This document shows positions 9,299 to 17,426 of a stretch of 64,000 nucleotides of DNA, in pieces. The notes under the pieces are model-generated. The model was not told where the DNA came from. It saw nothing but the letters and a program-made list of their open reading frames with translations, and ran no database searches. The position numbers and the translations under genes were made by a program. Source of the DNA: Neobacillus sp. YX16 (GTDB lineage: Bacteria > Bacillota > Bacilli > Bacillales > Cytobacillaceae); the NCBI RefSeq assembly GCF_030123505.1, contig NZ_CP126115.1:4106001-4170000 (forward strand). The letters run 5' to 3'. How positions within the stretch are numbered: position 1 is the first letter of the stretch; every line of letters starts with the position of its first letter.

Positions 9299-9811
9299 TT
9301 ATTGAGCAGAAACTACCGAACAATTACTATTTTCCTTTTGAAGTATTTGTGACGCCTGTTGCACGGCTTTAATGATATTGGCATAACCAGTACAGCGGCA
9401 TAGATTTCCTGAGATTGCTTCACGAATCTCATTTTCAGTTGGATTTTGGTTATCTTTAAGGAAATGAGTCAACGTCATAAGAAATCCTGGTGTGCAAAAC
9501 CCACATTGCAGTGCATGATTATCCGAAAAGGATTGTTGAAGAACATTGAGGGTTCCATCAACGTGGTTTAAAGACTCGACTGTTTGGATTTCACATCCAT
9601 CAGCTTGAACTGCAAACATTAAACAGCCTCTTACTGGTTCATTATCTAGTAAAATCGTACAGGCACCGCATACACCATGTTCACACCCCAGATGAGTTCC
9701 AGTAAGATTACATTCATCTCGAATAAAATCTGTAAGCAATAGTCTTGATTCCACTTGTTTTTGAACTTTCTTACCGTTAATTGAAATACCAACTTGTACT
9801 TTATTAGACAT
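9299..9811 (-). CDS. molybdenum hydroxylase [2Fe-2S] small subunit (CoxS-like)
   Basis: This 170-residue electron-transfer subunit has an N-terminal plant-ferredoxin-type cluster site (CEHGVCGAC then a later Cys). A C-terminal all-helical domain carries CGFCTPG...CRCTGY for the second cluster, as in CoxS/XdhC-type small subunits. The start is ATG 9809-9811 because GGAGGAG sits 6 nt upstream. It overlaps the end of the FAD subunit gene by 8 bp, which implies coupled translation. Confidence 0.92.
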   Translation of the reverse strand: MSNKVQVGISINGKKVQKQVESRLLLTDFIRDECNLTGTHLGCEHGVCGACTILLDNEPVRGCLMFAVQADGCEIQTVESLNHVDGTLNVLQQSFSDNHALQCGFCTPGFLMTLTHFLKDNQNPTENEIREAISGNLCRCTGYANIIKAVQQASQILQKENSNCSVVSAQ

Positions 9812-10691
9812 TCTTTTCTCCTCCTCTTGCACGTTCCACAGCAATCTTTAGCGCCCGAACTGTAAGTGTGCCAGCCAGTTCTCGCCGATATTCAGCTGTA
9901 CCATGAAGATCTGATTCTGGATCAACACTTTCCTGTGTTAGATCAGAAACTTGTCTTAAAACTTCATCCGTTAGTTTCTTTCCAATTAAGTATTCTTCTA
10001 CTTGTTCCAAAGCTATTGGAGTTGGATTAACACCGCCAACAGCAATTTTCACATTTAAAAGGTGTCCCTCATTGTCTATATCCAATACTGCAGCAACCTC
10101 TGCTAAACCAAAATCCCCGTGTCTTCTTGCTACTTCCACAAAAGCAGAACCACTCTCTTGTGGAATAATCGGGAATCGTACTTCTTTAACCATTTGCTCT
10201 GGCTGCAACGATGTCAGCATATATGTTAGGAAAAATTCTTCTGGAACAAGAACCTCTTCACTGCCATCCACGTTGGCAATCACGATCTCACCTCGCAGTG
10301 CAGTAAGAACACATGGTAACTCTGCGGAAGGATCTCCATGGGCAATACTGCCGCCGACTGTTCCTCTATTTCTAATTTGTGTGTGCCCTACCCACCTAAT
10401 GGCTTCTGAAAGTAAAGGGCATGCATCTTTTACTAAATCCGAATTCTCAATGTCTTTATGTTTGGTTAAGGCACCAACTGCTAAAAAATCTCCATCTAGT
10501 TTTATATAATTCAAATCACTTATTCTACTAATATCAATCAAGTAAGCAGGTGCTGAGAGTCTCATATTCATGGTTGGAATTAAGCTTTGTCCCCCAGATA
10601 AGATTTTTGCATCTTCTCCGTATTCCTCTAAAAACGTAAGCGCCTCTTGTAGATTCGTTGGTCGAAGGTAACTAAATACTGCTGGTTTCAT
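9804..10691 (-). CDS. molybdenum hydroxylase FAD-binding medium subunit (CoxM-like)
   Basis: This 295-residue subunit has the FAD-binding motif pair of the CoxM/XdhB family: AKILSGGQSLIPTMNMR near residue 30-47 and TVGGSIAHGDPSAELP near residue 112-127. It would pass electrons from the Fe-S subunit to an acceptor. It sits 14 bp after the coxG-like gene and overlaps the small-subunit gene. The family fold is clear; substrate and acceptor are not. Confidence 0.92.
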   Translation of the reverse strand: MKPAVFSYLRPTNLQEALTFLEEYGEDAKILSGGQSLIPTMNMRLSAPAYLIDISRISDLNYIKLDGDFLAVGALTKHKDIENSDLVKDACPLLSEAIRWVGHTQIRNRGTVGGSIAHGDPSAELPCVLTALRGEIVIANVDGSEEVLVPEEFFLTYMLTSLQPEQMVKEVRFPIIPQESGSAFVEVARRHGDFGLAEVAAVLDIDNEGHLLNVKIAVGGVNPTPIALEQVEEYLIGKKLTDEVLRQVSDLTQESVDPESDLHGTAEYRRELAGTLTVRALKIAVERARGGEKNV

Positions 10692-10705
10692 TTTCTCCCC
10701 TCCTA

Positions 10706-11149
10706 TTAAGCTCTAGTAAGGAGCTGTTTTTTAACATCTTTAAAGAAGTTTCCAGCAAGGAATTTTGCGATACCGCCAATGACTCGGTTACCAACACTGG
10801 CAATCGTACCACCAATTTCAGCTTCACAAGTCCAGACTACCTGGCACCCATCTTCTAAAGGTTCAATTTTACATTCGAGAGTTGCGTCTACAAAACCGGG
10901 TTTTCCGCTACCCGCAGCATAAAGCTTGTAATGAATGGGTTCTTCTAGATCCTCAATTTTCACCTTCCCTGTATATTCACCTTTTACCGAAGCTACACCT
11001 AACCTAAGATTCACATCATATTCCACATCATCATTTAGAATTAATGACTGGCAGCCCGGGATTGCACTTACTAAAATTTCTTCCGTGTGCAGTGCTTGCC
11101 AAATTGTATCAACCGATTCGTTAAACTTTGCCGTACCACTAATATTCAT
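10706..11149 (-). CDS. coxG: CoxG family (SRPBCC) protein
   Basis: This 147-residue protein has a START/SRPBCC fold typical of CoxG (MNISGTAKFNESVDTIWQAL..., with GxGKPGFVDA in the middle). CoxG-type proteins accompany CODH and related molybdenum hydroxylases and have been linked to membrane attachment of the enzyme. It is the promoter-proximal gene of the hydroxylase operon; GAGGTG precedes its ATG. Upstream lie two GTATAC operator-like sites. Confidence 0.85.
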   Translation of the reverse strand: MNISGTAKFNESVDTIWQALHTEEILVSAIPGCQSLILNDDVEYDVNLRLGVASVKGEYTGKVKIEDLEEPIHYKLYAAGSGKPGFVDATLECKIEPLEDGCQVVWTCEAEIGGTIASVGNRVIGGIAKFLAGNFFKDVKKQLLTRA

Positions 11150-11184
11150 AAAGAATCACCTCAGATTTATATTTGTTTTTAGAA

Positions 11185-11200
11185 TGTATACCTGTATACA
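11185..11200. promoter_or_regulatory. candidate GntR-type operator (tandem GTATAC)
   Basis: TGTATACCTGTATACA lies 36 bp upstream of the coxG-like start. Paired GTATAC elements are typical of FadR/VanR-subfamily GntR operators, and a regulator of that subfamily is encoded at 1419-2126. Confidence 0.5.
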
Positions 11201-11258
11201 ATGAATGATAAAACGAAAAATAGTGAAAAACTCATCGCAAGCTTTTTACCTGGCACAC

Positions 11259-11269
11259 ATGTATACAAT
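11259..11269. promoter_or_regulatory. second candidate GntR-type operator
   Basis: ATGTATACAAT repeats the TGTATACA core of the 11185-11200 site, about 70 bp further upstream. Two sites about seven helical turns apart could support looping or cooperative repression. Confidence 0.4.
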
Positions 11270-11420
11270 GTCGCCGCTGTTTCAATAATAACAATTTTCA
11301 GAATTCGGAGTCAATAGTTTTTAGGATGTTTTGTTCCACATGCAAAACCTCTTTTTGTCTATTAATCATAATATATCCATTATTTTTGTCAATAACATTT
11401 TGTAATTTTCTGATAAGTGT

Positions 11421-12026
11421 TTAGAAAAACGGTTTCCTGCTATATTGTTTTCCTATTTGATAATCTACTTCTGTATCAATATCCATACCCCAGATGGAAT
11501 CTTTAAAAGATAGAATTCTTGTTTCATTCTTATATTTCTTAATGATTTCTTTACCACCTTGATCACCCTCTAGCTTTTGAAATTCGTCATATAAACTATT
11601 ATCAATTAAAATAGGGTGCCCAAAGTTCCCTTGATATTGAGGTCTCACTAATCGTGTATCTTTACCAAATTGTTGTATCATTATTTGAATGACCTTATCC
11701 GGGACGAATGGCTGGTCAGCCAAAAATATAAAGGCTGCGTCACTGCGCCCTTTCATATTTTTAATCCCTTTTTTTAATGATGTTGACATGCCTTTTTCAT
11801 AATTTGGGTTGTCGATATAATCTACATTTTGTAAATCAGCTGCTGCCATTTGGAATGCCTGCATATGCTGGCCCCCTATTAAACAGATAGGACTTAGTTG
11901 ATTCCTTATGGCTTGTTCTAGTGGGTAACGAAAAAGTGGTTTACCTTTCAACGACATCAAAAGCTTCGGCTGTCCCATACGCTTTGACATTCCAGCTGCA
12001 AGGATAATTGCCCCGACCCTATACAT
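11421..12026 (-). CDS. MocA-like molybdenum cofactor nucleotidyltransferase
   Basis: This 201-residue NTP-transferase starts with the family motif VGAIILAAGMSKRMGQPKLLM (nucleotide-binding loop), with FLADQPF and GHPILID later. MocA/MobA-like enzymes attach CMP or GMP to molybdopterin; MocA makes the cytosine dinucleotide used by molybdenum hydroxylases. It overlaps the XdhC-like gene upstream by 8 bp. The pair forms a maturation unit placed upstream of the hydroxylase genes. Confidence 0.82.
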   Translation of the reverse strand: MYRVGAIILAAGMSKRMGQPKLLMSLKGKPLFRYPLEQAIRNQLSPICLIGGQHMQAFQMAAADLQNVDYIDNPNYEKGMSTSLKKGIKNMKGRSDAAFIFLADQPFVPDKVIQIMIQQFGKDTRLVRPQYQGNFGHPILIDNSLYDEFQKLEGDQGGKEIIKKYKNETRILSFKDSIWGMDIDTEVDYQIGKQYSRKPFF

Positions 12027-13071
12027 GAATTTTCACTTTACCTTTTAATGATTTCCCTTCACGATTGGACCGCACTGCCATCAATTCTGAAACAATGCTT
12101 ATTGCCACCTCTTCCATTGTTTCCGCTCCTATATCCAGACCAACGGGTGAATAGATATTTTCGCCAATTGTTAAATCCGCCCCAATATTTAAGAGCATTT
12201 CTTGTGTTCGTGATACCGGTCCTAATACTCCAATGTATTTTGGATTACTTTTTAATGCTAGATGAAGTGCTTCTTCATCACGACTTTGTAAATGATTCAT
12301 AATGACCCACCAAGCACCACTTACATTTTCTGAAATAATATTTTCTGGAAGCTCAACTAAATGTTTCGCAGTTGGAAAATACCGTTCTCTATTGAATTCG
12401 CTGCGGGGATCTAATACGGTTACCGAAAAGCCAGCTTTAGCAGCAAGTTCTACAACTGGAATGGCGTCCTTTCCAGAACCGGCTACAATTAATTTTTGGC
12501 TTGGACGAATCGCATCTATCACAAATCTACGATCTTCCCACATCAAGACTTCAGCACGTTTTTGTGATTTGAGACTTTTTAGTGCACGATCGTAGACGAT
12601 TGAAGGAAGGTCCTCGCTATCACCTATGATTTCTCCATATTTTGTTACCAATGCTTTGACACCTGTTGGTACTTCTAAAATAAGTGAAAACTCCTCTTCC
12701 TCATTTAAGAGCTTTTCTGTCGTCTCCCAATAGGGGTCATCCTTTTTAGCCGGCAGGATGAGAATTTCTAATGATCCTTTACAGCCAATTCCCAAACTCC
12801 AGATCTCGTTTTCACTTAGGTCATAGTGTTTTAGTAACGGTGTTTCATCTTGAATCGCCTTTTCCGCATAACCATAAATATCGCCTTCCAAGCAGCCTCC
12901 GCTGATTGTTCCCATCATTTCAGCATCCTCTGCCATCATCATCTTTGTTCCTGGCAACCTGTATGCTGATCCATTAACCCCGATCAGTATAACAATAGCT
13001 GCTTTTTTATCCTTTTCCCAAACCGATTTAATAGAGCTCATGATAGTACGAAATTCTTTTAATTGTGACAT
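12019..13071 (-). CDS. XdhC/CoxI family molybdenum hydroxylase maturation protein
   Basis: This 350-residue protein has an N-terminal XdhC_CoxI domain (residues about 10-80, with GTISGGCLEGDIYGYAEK including the conserved Cys). A C-terminal Rossmann domain (about 190-335) includes IVAGSGKDAIPVVELA and YIGVLGP. XdhC binds Moco and delivers the sulfurated, matured form to the apo-enzyme. The ATG has a GAGGGGAGAAA site. It is the first gene of the xdhC-mocA-cox cluster. Confidence 0.88.
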   Translation of the reverse strand: MSQLKEFRTIMSSIKSVWEKDKKAAIVILIGVNGSAYRLPGTKMMMAEDAEMMGTISGGCLEGDIYGYAEKAIQDETPLLKHYDLSENEIWSLGIGCKGSLEILILPAKKDDPYWETTEKLLNEEEEFSLILEVPTGVKALVTKYGEIIGDSEDLPSIVYDRALKSLKSQKRAEVLMWEDRRFVIDAIRPSQKLIVAGSGKDAIPVVELAAKAGFSVTVLDPRSEFNRERYFPTAKHLVELPENIISENVSGAWWVIMNHLQSRDEEALHLALKSNPKYIGVLGPVSRTQEMLLNIGADLTIGENIYSPVGLDIGAETMEEVAISIVSELMAVRSNREGKSLKGKVKIHV

Positions 13072-13293
13072 TGAAAATTTCTCCCCTCTTTCATTGGTTC
13101 TCTTTATTCATTACGGTGAAATACGTTTCAAATAGTAAACAATGTTGTATTATAGTTATATTATATTAGTTTGAGAATATTATCAATAATCTGTTAATTT
13201 TAATCCTTAACTTTACTTTTTAAAATCTTTGGGTGAAATTGAGTGGTAGCGGGCATAATCATAGTAATGCGCATTCTACCTGAGGTGAAAATA

Positions 13294-13890
13294 ATGAATC
13301 GAAAGCTTGTCCTTTTGCTTAGTCTTCTCTATGTAGCTTTTATGGCATATTTATTTTTTCATTATCGTTCTACAGAGGAATCCTTTAAATCAACCGTTGC
13401 CATTGGGGGGATGGTTTGTGGGGCAGTTCCCTTTCTCCTCGCCCTATTTACAAAGCTCCAGTTTAATCTGCCTATTGTCATTTCCTATTTACTTTTCTTG
13501 GTCGGATCCCAGTATTTCGGTTCAATACTCGGCTGGTATGGACTTGGATGGTGGGATACGTTTATGCATTTTCTAAGCGGAGCTATTCTTGCGTTTTCTG
13601 GAATCGCTTTATATGAAAGATTGGTTCATCGAGATGCAGAAGTGGAAATTTCTCCTTGGATTATTTTCCTTTTCACCTTATCTTTTGCTGCATTTGGCGG
13701 CGTCTTATGGGAAATTTATGAATTTAGCTCTGATCAATTTTTCGATATGACGTTACAAGGCGGAGGTAATGACGATACCATGATTGATTTAATCTCAGAT
13801 ACCGGCGGAGGGCTGATTATTGCGCTTTGGTCTGGGGTTAGAACGAAGATAAAGTTAAAGAACAAACAAGAATATCCTCAATTAACATGA
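13294..13890 (+). CDS. polytopic membrane protein, DUF2238/YjdF-like
   Basis: This 198-residue protein has about six hydrophobic segments. The segment WDTFMHFLSGAILAFSGIALYE with GGVLWEIYEF resembles the YjdF/DUF2238 membrane family, whose function is unknown. I chose ATG 13294-13296 because TGAGGTGAAAATA precedes it. The only upstream in-frame start, a GTG-type codon at 13243, would add a poorly conserved extension. It stands alone on the plus strand, divergent from the xdhC operon. Confidence 0.75.
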   Translation: MNRKLVLLLSLLYVAFMAYLFFHYRSTEESFKSTVAIGGMVCGAVPFLLALFTKLQFNLPIVISYLLFLVGSQYFGSILGWYGLGWWDTFMHFLSGAILAFSGIALYERLVHRDAEVEISPWIIFLFTLSFAAFGGVLWEIYEFSSDQFFDMTLQGGGNDDTMIDLISDTGGGLIIALWSGVRTKIKLKNKQEYPQLT

Positions 13891-13959
13891 AAAAATGCTT
13901 ATCGCAGAGATATTTCAATTAACGCAGATATAATTCGCTTATCGAAGATATAATTAAAA

Positions 13960-13992
13960 AAGCAGTCTAAAAATGTAAATTTTAGACTGCTT
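13960..13992 (-). terminator. terminator of the aspartokinase gene, possibly bidirectional
   Basis: AGCAGTCTAAAA and TTTTAGACTGCT arms surround a TGTAAA-type loop. The minus strand has a run of T after the stem. It also lies downstream of the membrane protein gene on the plus strand. Confidence 0.8.
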
Positions 13993-13997
13993 CTATA

Positions 13998-15359
13998 TTA
14001 AACGAGTACTGCTGCAAAAAATTCATCGTACAGAGCTTGAACTGCTCTTTTTTCATCCACTTCTTTTACCCCAAACATCATACTTACCTCAGAGGAGCCT
14101 TGGTTAATCATTTCAATATTAACTTCTGCCTTTGCTAATGCTTTAGATGCACGCGCCATGGTTCCGACATTCCGGCGCATTCCCTCACCCACGACCATAA
14201 TCAGCGAAAGGCTGTGCTGAATTTTCACTTCATCCGAATGTAACTCAGACTCAATTCTCCAGGCAATTTCATTTTCCATATCGGGATCAAGCTGTGCTTC
14301 TCTTAAAATAACTGACACATCATCAATCCCAGAAGGAGTGTGTTCGTAGGAAAGTCCGTATTCTTCTAAAATACTTAAAAGCCTCCGCCCAAAACCAATT
14401 TCTCTATTCATTAAGTATTTGCTGACGTAAATGCTGCAGAACCCATTATCACTAGCAATACCTACAACAGGTCCATTCGTATTATCGCGCGAATAGACAA
14501 TTCTCGTTCCAGGTGCACTTGGATTGTTCGTATTCTTAATTTGAACGGGAATCCCAGCACGGAAAGCAGGTACGAGTGCTTCGTCATGCAAAACGGTAAA
14601 TCCTGCATAGGATAGTTCCCGCATTTCTCGGTAGGTTAACTCTTTAATTTCCTTCGGATGATGGACAAGGCTTGGATTAACAGAAAAAACCGCATCCACA
14701 TCCGTAAAATTCTCATATAAAGTTGCTTTAATACCGTTGGCTAAAATGGAGCCAGTTATATCGGAGCCGCTTCGTGAAAAGGTAAACACTTCGCCACTTT
14801 TACTATAGCCAAAAAATCCTGGGAAAATAATGATTCCTGGAACCTCACGAAGGGAAAATAAATTCTCATACGACTCATGTAAAACCTGTGCATTACCTGG
14901 CTCGTCACTTACAAACAGCCCCGCTTTTCCTGGATTTACATAAGTAGCTTCAACACCTTGTTCCCTAAAGTACGCAGCAACTAATTTTGCATGATTATCC
15001 TCACCACTAGCTTTTACTAGATCCATAAACCGCTCAGGCTTACTTCTATCTCCATTTAGTCTCTCTGATAAATCGTGATGAATTTCACTAATTACATCAT
15101 TCGGGAGAGCTAACTCTGCTGCAATGGAGGAATATCTTGACATAACCGCGTTAAACTTATCCTTTGGATTATTATCTTGTAGACATTGTTCAGCGCACTC
15201 TATCAACAAGTCCGTTACCTTCTCATCCTCAGCAAACCTTTTTCCTGGAGCAGACACAACCACTACCTTCCGCTCAGGATCAGACATCACAATCTGAAAA
15301 ACCTTTTCGATTTGTTTTCCTGACGCTAACGAGGAGCCTCCAAACTTTACAACCTTCAT
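13998..15359 (-). CDS. yclM: aspartate kinase (YclM/ThrD type, class III)
   Basis: This 453-residue aspartokinase phosphorylates L-aspartate, the first step to lysine, methionine and threonine. It starts with the KFGGSSLASG kinase motif and continues with FSRSGSDITGS and FTDVDAVFSVNP in the catalytic domain (to about residue 290). Two ACT domains follow (about 305-450). Length and N-terminus match the monofunctional YclM type of Bacillus rather than LysC, which has an internal start for a separate beta subunit. AGGTGATG precedes the ATG. No lysine riboswitch leader is visible in the 140 bp upstream. Confidence 0.88.
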   Translation of the reverse strand: MKVVKFGGSSLASGKQIEKVFQIVMSDPERKVVVVSAPGKRFAEDEKVTDLLIECAEQCLQDNNPKDKFNAVMSRYSSIAAELALPNDVISEIHHDLSERLNGDRSKPERFMDLVKASGEDNHAKLVAAYFREQGVEATYVNPGKAGLFVSDEPGNAQVLHESYENLFSLREVPGIIIFPGFFGYSKSGEVFTFSRSGSDITGSILANGIKATLYENFTDVDAVFSVNPSLVHHPKEIKELTYREMRELSYAGFTVLHDEALVPAFRAGIPVQIKNTNNPSAPGTRIVYSRDNTNGPVVGIASDNGFCSIYVSKYLMNREIGFGRRLLSILEEYGLSYEHTPSGIDDVSVILREAQLDPDMENEIAWRIESELHSDEVKIQHSLSLIMVVGEGMRRNVGTMARASKALAKAEVNIEMINQGSSEVSMMFGVKEVDEKRAVQALYDEFFAAVLV

Positions 15360-15471
15360 AACAACATCACCTATCCCAAAAAGTATAATCTTAATTTTAC
15401 TGCTATTCAGAAAATAATCAAGTGTTTTTTCTTCCCAAAAAGGACATTTGTGTTTCTGGAGAGGACAAAAT

Positions 15472-15514
15472 AATGAAACAGTGAAACTATCAAGGATAAT
15501 TTCACTGTTTCATT
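15472..15514 (-). terminator. terminator overlapping the Nudix stop codon
   Basis: Fifteen-base arms (AATGAAACAGTGAAA and its complement) form a long stem whose 5' arm contains the last codons of the Nudix gene. ATTATTTTG follows on the minus strand. Confidence 0.7.
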
Positions 15515-16119
15515 ATTTCGATAAAGTGTGAAAGGATTTTAGCAGTAAGTCCCCAAATAGCCTTCTCCTCATAAAGGTAAAAGTACTCATCCAATGACCT
15601 TGTCCGCCAATTATAATTTTCACCGCCAACAATTAAATCAAATGGAAAGTTCTCCTCAGGTTCTACCTTAAAATGAATATTATATATATCCGGGGCATTT
15701 TCAATAAAATAGGTTAACGGTACCGTGAAAATTTCTCCAACTTCTGCAGGATTTGGCTGAATTTTTTCGGGGCTCCCAATCATTGCTACATAGGGATAAA
15801 TCATCATTCCAAAAGGGGAAATCATGAAATCAAGTGGATATACCTCCGATAGGTTCTCTCTGCTGATTCCTAATTCCTCGATTGTTTCCCGGATAGCTGC
15901 ACTTTTTTCATCTATATCCTCCGGGTCAATCCTCCCTCCTGGGAAACAAATTTCTCCAGGCTGTCTTCTCAGCTGTAAGGATCGAACCTCAAACAGAACA
16001 TGAATACCATCCTCTTTTTGAATAAGCGGCACCATTACCGCATATTTAGAAAACTTCTCGCTGCCTAAGATGGTAGGCGTATGGCTTTTTAGTTTCGATA
16101 GAACAGATTCATAGTTCAT
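15502..16119 (-). CDS. Nudix hydrolase, CoA pyrophosphatase type (NudL/YeaB-like)
   Basis: This 205-residue protein contains a Nudix box, GGRIDPEDIDEKSAAIRETIEELGI, with the REx2EE core. It is preceded by the LRRQPGEICFPGG sequence typical of CoA/acyl-CoA diphosphatases. These enzymes split CoA into phosphopantetheine and 3',5'-ADP. I chose ATG 16117-16119, which has GGAGGTG at 6 nt, over an upstream codon at 16164 with no site. It is a single gene with its own terminator. Confidence 0.85.
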   Translation of the reverse strand: MNYESVLSKLKSHTPTILGSEKFSKYAVMVPLIQKEDGIHVLFEVRSLQLRRQPGEICFPGGRIDPEDIDEKSAAIRETIEELGISRENLSEVYPLDFMISPFGMMIYPYVAMIGSPEKIQPNPAEVGEIFTVPLTYFIENAPDIYNIHFKVEPEENFPFDLIVGGENYNWRTRSLDEYFYLYEEKAIWGLTAKILSHFIEIMKQ

Positions 16120-16203
16120 GACTTTCACCTCCGTTTGTAATAAGTCTATATTTAATACTATCACTAACTATTAATTAAATGCTTATCTTATTTTTATCCT
16201 CAA

Positions 16204-16238
16204 GAAAAAACAACCCAATATTCTATCATTGGATTGTT
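16204..16238 (-). terminator. terminator of the tyrosine catabolism operon
   Basis: On the minus strand AACAATCCAA and TTGGGTTGTT arms precede TTTTTTC, directly after the homogentisate dioxygenase stop. Confidence 0.8.
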
Positions 16239-16254
16239 CTAAATAAATTATCCC

Positions 16255-17412
16255 TTATTTTTCCACCCAAGAAAACATATAAGAAGGATCTTCCATCTCA
16301 CTTGCCTTCTTAACCACTTTTAGTGGATGAAAGGTATCAATCATTACCGCGAGTTCGAGTGTTTCTTTCTTCCCAATACTCGCCTCGGTCTTTCCAGGAT
16401 GGGGACCATGCGGAATCCCACTCGGATGGAGCGTAATTGACTCAAGCTGTACCCCTTTACGGCTCATGAAATTACCTTTTACATAATAAAGTAATTCGTC
16501 ACTATTCACATTACTATGGTAATAAGGTGCAGGTATAGCTTCAGGATGGTAGTCAAACAATCTTGGCACAAAGGAACATACTACAAAGTTATTCCCCTCG
16601 AAGGTTTGATGAACCGGCGGCGGCTGGTGAATTCTCCCCGTGATAGGTTCAAAATCCTCGACATTAAAAGCCCATGGGTAAAGGTATCCATCCCAGCCAA
16701 CAACATCAAGCGGATGGTGTCCCAATGTATGTGAATTCAGCGATCCCCGTGATTTCGTTACTACCTCAAACTCTCCCTTTTGATCATAGGACTCTAATTT
16801 TTCCGGTCCACGAAAATCACGTTCGCAAAACGGACTGTGCTCGAGCATTTGTCCATATTCATTTCGATATCGTCTTGGCGTTGTAATCTGGCTAAAGGAT
16901 TCTATAAACAACAGTTTTGTTTCTTCCTGCTCATCTGGAATCATCCGATAAATGGTTCCAATAGGTATTAATAGATAATCGCCCGGTCGATAGGATATCG
17001 ATCCAAACATAGTTTCAAGCTTGCCTGAGCCATAGTGAACAAACAGCATTTCATCTCCATCACCATTACGGTAATAACTCTTCATTGACTCATTAATAGA
17101 AGCAGTACCAATTAATAAATCTTGATTTCCTAAAATATATTCCCGCGCTGAAAGAGCATCCCCTTTTTTGACAGTCTTATTTGTCAAAAATAGGCGGTGC
17201 TTTAACGATTTTTGTTCCTCGTATTCTGGTAAATAGCTGCCAATCAGTTCTGCTTTCAGAACTTCCGTTGGCATGTAATGATGGTAAAGAATCGATTGTG
17301 TACCTGAGAAACCTCGTGTACCCATTACTTGCTCACGGTAAAGACTTCCATCGTCCTTTTTAAACATGGTATGGCGTTTTTGAGGAATCCTTCCCATTTG
17401 CCGATAATACAT
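16255..17412 (-). CDS. hmgA: homogentisate 1,2-dioxygenase
   Basis: This 385-residue cupin-type Fe(II) dioxygenase opens homogentisate to maleylacetoacetate. Visible family features are FVHYGSGKLETMFGSISYRPGDYLLIP in the N-terminal cupin half. In the C-terminal half are DVVGWDGYLYPWAFN and a HPSGIPHGPHPGKTEAS stretch carrying the metal-ligand region. I start at ATG 17410-17412, with GAGGTG upstream. The 385-residue form matches the shorter Bacillus/Gram-positive enzymes rather than the 430-residue proteobacterial ones. It is the last gene of the hpd-flavin reductase-FAA hydrolase-hmgA operon. Confidence 0.9.
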   Translation of the reverse strand: MYYRQMGRIPQKRHTMFKKDDGSLYREQVMGTRGFSGTQSILYHHYMPTEVLKAELIGSYLPEYEEQKSLKHRLFLTNKTVKKGDALSAREYILGNQDLLIGTASINESMKSYYRNGDGDEMLFVHYGSGKLETMFGSISYRPGDYLLIPIGTIYRMIPDEQEETKLLFIESFSQITTPRRYRNEYGQMLEHSPFCERDFRGPEKLESYDQKGEFEVVTKSRGSLNSHTLGHHPLDVVGWDGYLYPWAFNVEDFEPITGRIHQPPPVHQTFEGNNFVVCSFVPRLFDYHPEAIPAPYYHSNVNSDELLYYVKGNFMSRKGVQLESITLHPSGIPHGPHPGKTEASIGKKETLELAVMIDTFHPLKVVKKASEMEDPSYMFSWVEK

Positions 17413-17426
17413 AAATTCACCTCGTT

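Noticed and set aside
6893..11149. Aerobic carbon monoxide dehydrogenase (coxMSL)
   Set aside because: The active-site loop lacks the Cys of AYxCSFR. Gene order and CoxG presence are shared by other molybdenum hydroxylases.
15360..15471. Lysine riboswitch before the aspartokinase gene
   Set aside because: The leader is too short and shows no lysine-riboswitch-like multi-stem core.
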